The notes under the pieces are model-generated. The model saw nothing but the letters and a program-made list of their open reading frames with translations. It did not search any database and was not told the DNA's origin. This document shows, in pieces, positions 62,907 to 64,000 of a stretch of 64,000 nucleotides of DNA. Position 1 is the first letter of the stretch. Each line of letters starts with the position of its first letter. This DNA comes from Liolophura sinensis. Taxonomy: Eukaryota > Mollusca > Polyplacophora > Chitonida > Chitonidae. The position numbers and the translations under genes were made by a program. Location of the stretch: the NCBI RefSeq assembly GCF_032854445.1, contig NC_088296.1, forward strand, positions 12,066,706-12,130,705, given 5' to 3'.

Positions 62907-64000
62907 ATTGATTGGTGCATAACTGCGTGCTTAACAATTTTTCAGAAAGCCACCTGGATGGTGCAATGATTTTCACAACTCCACTGTGTCTAATGTAAAA
63001 ACAAAAAGATTTTGAATGTCATTGGAGCAGGCTACAATTTTTCGATTTTATGACCTATACATCGCTTTAGTGTATGCTTGGAGCTTTATAAGTCGTATGC
63101 TTGCCATATAACAGGGAAAAAAAGAGTAAAACAGAACTAAAAACGAAATAGCCTTACGAAATAGCTCACAGCTATTGTCTGTTTTGCTAATTGAGGTGCA
63201 GACGTTTGCACTGAGGCCGATTCCCTGCCTTACCATACCAGGTCCTTCCGAAATGCCCACAACCAAGCAAATTCACGTGACTGCATGCGGGTCATACGAA
63301 AACCTGCATGGTACTGGTGTGTTTCACGATTATTAAGACACGGCGTGGGCAGCCTACCAAACTTTATTCCTTATTCATCATTCACATTTACACCATCGTA
63401 ATTTTTGAGAAATATGAACGGGAATATCCGTAACTGCTTAGTGACTGGAATATAGGGAATTATGGAAGTTTTGGTTCATATTCTTTTACAGTTGTTCACG
63501 GCTTGCGACTGTGATTACAGATTACCGATTGTCGAAAGGTTGACTGTGTTAGTTGTATTACAGAAAACATAGGCTATAAATCAAGGGAGACCCAGTTCCA
63601 CAACGTCATTGTGGGCTAAGATGATTGCATCTGAAAAGTCAAAAATTTGCCATTGTGTAGCTTTAGCAGGCGGACATTTCACCATAGTGTAGATTAACTT
63701 AAGTAATGACGAATACGACCATGACATCACCCTTGCTTTATAGATGACATAAAACATAAGATATTTGAGCTTGGAAAGTGAATCCAAGTGATCATACGTA
63801 TAACCGTTGATGTACGACCTCTTGTCAATTAAGGTTCACGTAAATTATTCAATACTAACAGCCTGCACAACAGCTTCCGCACAGTCAGGTAGAAAAAAAG
63901 GCAGTGAACAAACGGGAAAACAATAAAATGAACTAGGCGACGGGAGAGTCCATTTTTATTAAACAGGTTGTATGTTCGGACCAGGCCAAGTATTCATTTG

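Larger units (their letters stand above)
58111..64000. other. 3' end of the window
   Basis: Besides the SINEs, the TIR element and the (TA)n tract, no gene recognised. Open frames of 60-96 codons lack any family feature, and none shows a plausible splice pattern to my eye. Confidence 0.45.

Noticed and set aside
62788-62976. Minus-strand Ile-Tyr repeat frame
   Set aside because: It is the (TA)n tract.

Overview
The window looks like nuclear DNA of a mollusc, most likely a bivalve. It is AT-rich and gene-poor, has spliced genes with GT-AG introns, long (TA)n tracts and minisatellites, and many tRNA-headed SINEs whose tail reads TTGAGTACGGCGTAAAAC followed by (AATA)n. I know that tail as common in mollusc genomes; this is recognition, not a search. 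There are no rRNA genes, no tRNA genes I would defend, no CRISPR and no bacterial-type operons.

The real genes are two complete, same-strand paralogues of a TRIM protein (RING, B-box 1, B-box 2, coiled coil, B30.2/SPRY). TRIM-1 has coding exons from 8714 to 14949 (593 aa) and TRIM-2 from 44433 to 50252 (587 aa). Both split into coding exons of 666 or 648, 96, 231, 23, 188 and 578 nt, and all junctions keep frame. The 96-231-23 series is, to my knowledge, the classic vertebrate TRIM coiled-coil exon arrangement. The coiled-coil exons and introns are nearly identical between the copies, but the SPRY domain differs at about a quarter of residues, nearly all by replacement changes. TRIM-2 has also lost 8 residues holding one zinc-binding CxxC pair of B-box 1.

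The layout is an alternating series of segmental duplicates. A1 is 1-5868; B1 is 7303-19733 (TRIM-1 and its 3' flank); A2 is 22232-28400; B3 is about 34070-39065 (a degenerate TRIM 3' flank with no TRIM gene); A3 is about 39110-39480 (a remnant); B2 is 42559-56123 (TRIM-2 and its 3' flank). The simplest reading is a tandem array of TRIM-flank-plus-A units whose middle unit lost its gene. Block A carries a decayed tyrosine-recombinase transposon and a decayed LINE.

Comparing the copies gives exact empty sites for several insertions: a SINE in A1/A2 that is absent from A3, a 946-bp solo-LTR-like element in B2 that is absent from B1, a SINE-like element in intron 1 of TRIM-2, and a head-to-head SINE pair in B2. 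Other features are an approximately 830-bp foldback (hairpin) element at 30251-31080, a second LINE remnant at 32486-33405, a possible Ig-domain relic near 31.8-32.07 kb, a 598-bp TIR element at 62020-62617, and minisatellites of about 62, 57, 55, 44 and 42 bp. From 56.5 to 64 kb there are only SINEs, the TIR element, a (TA)n tract and sequence I do not recognise.
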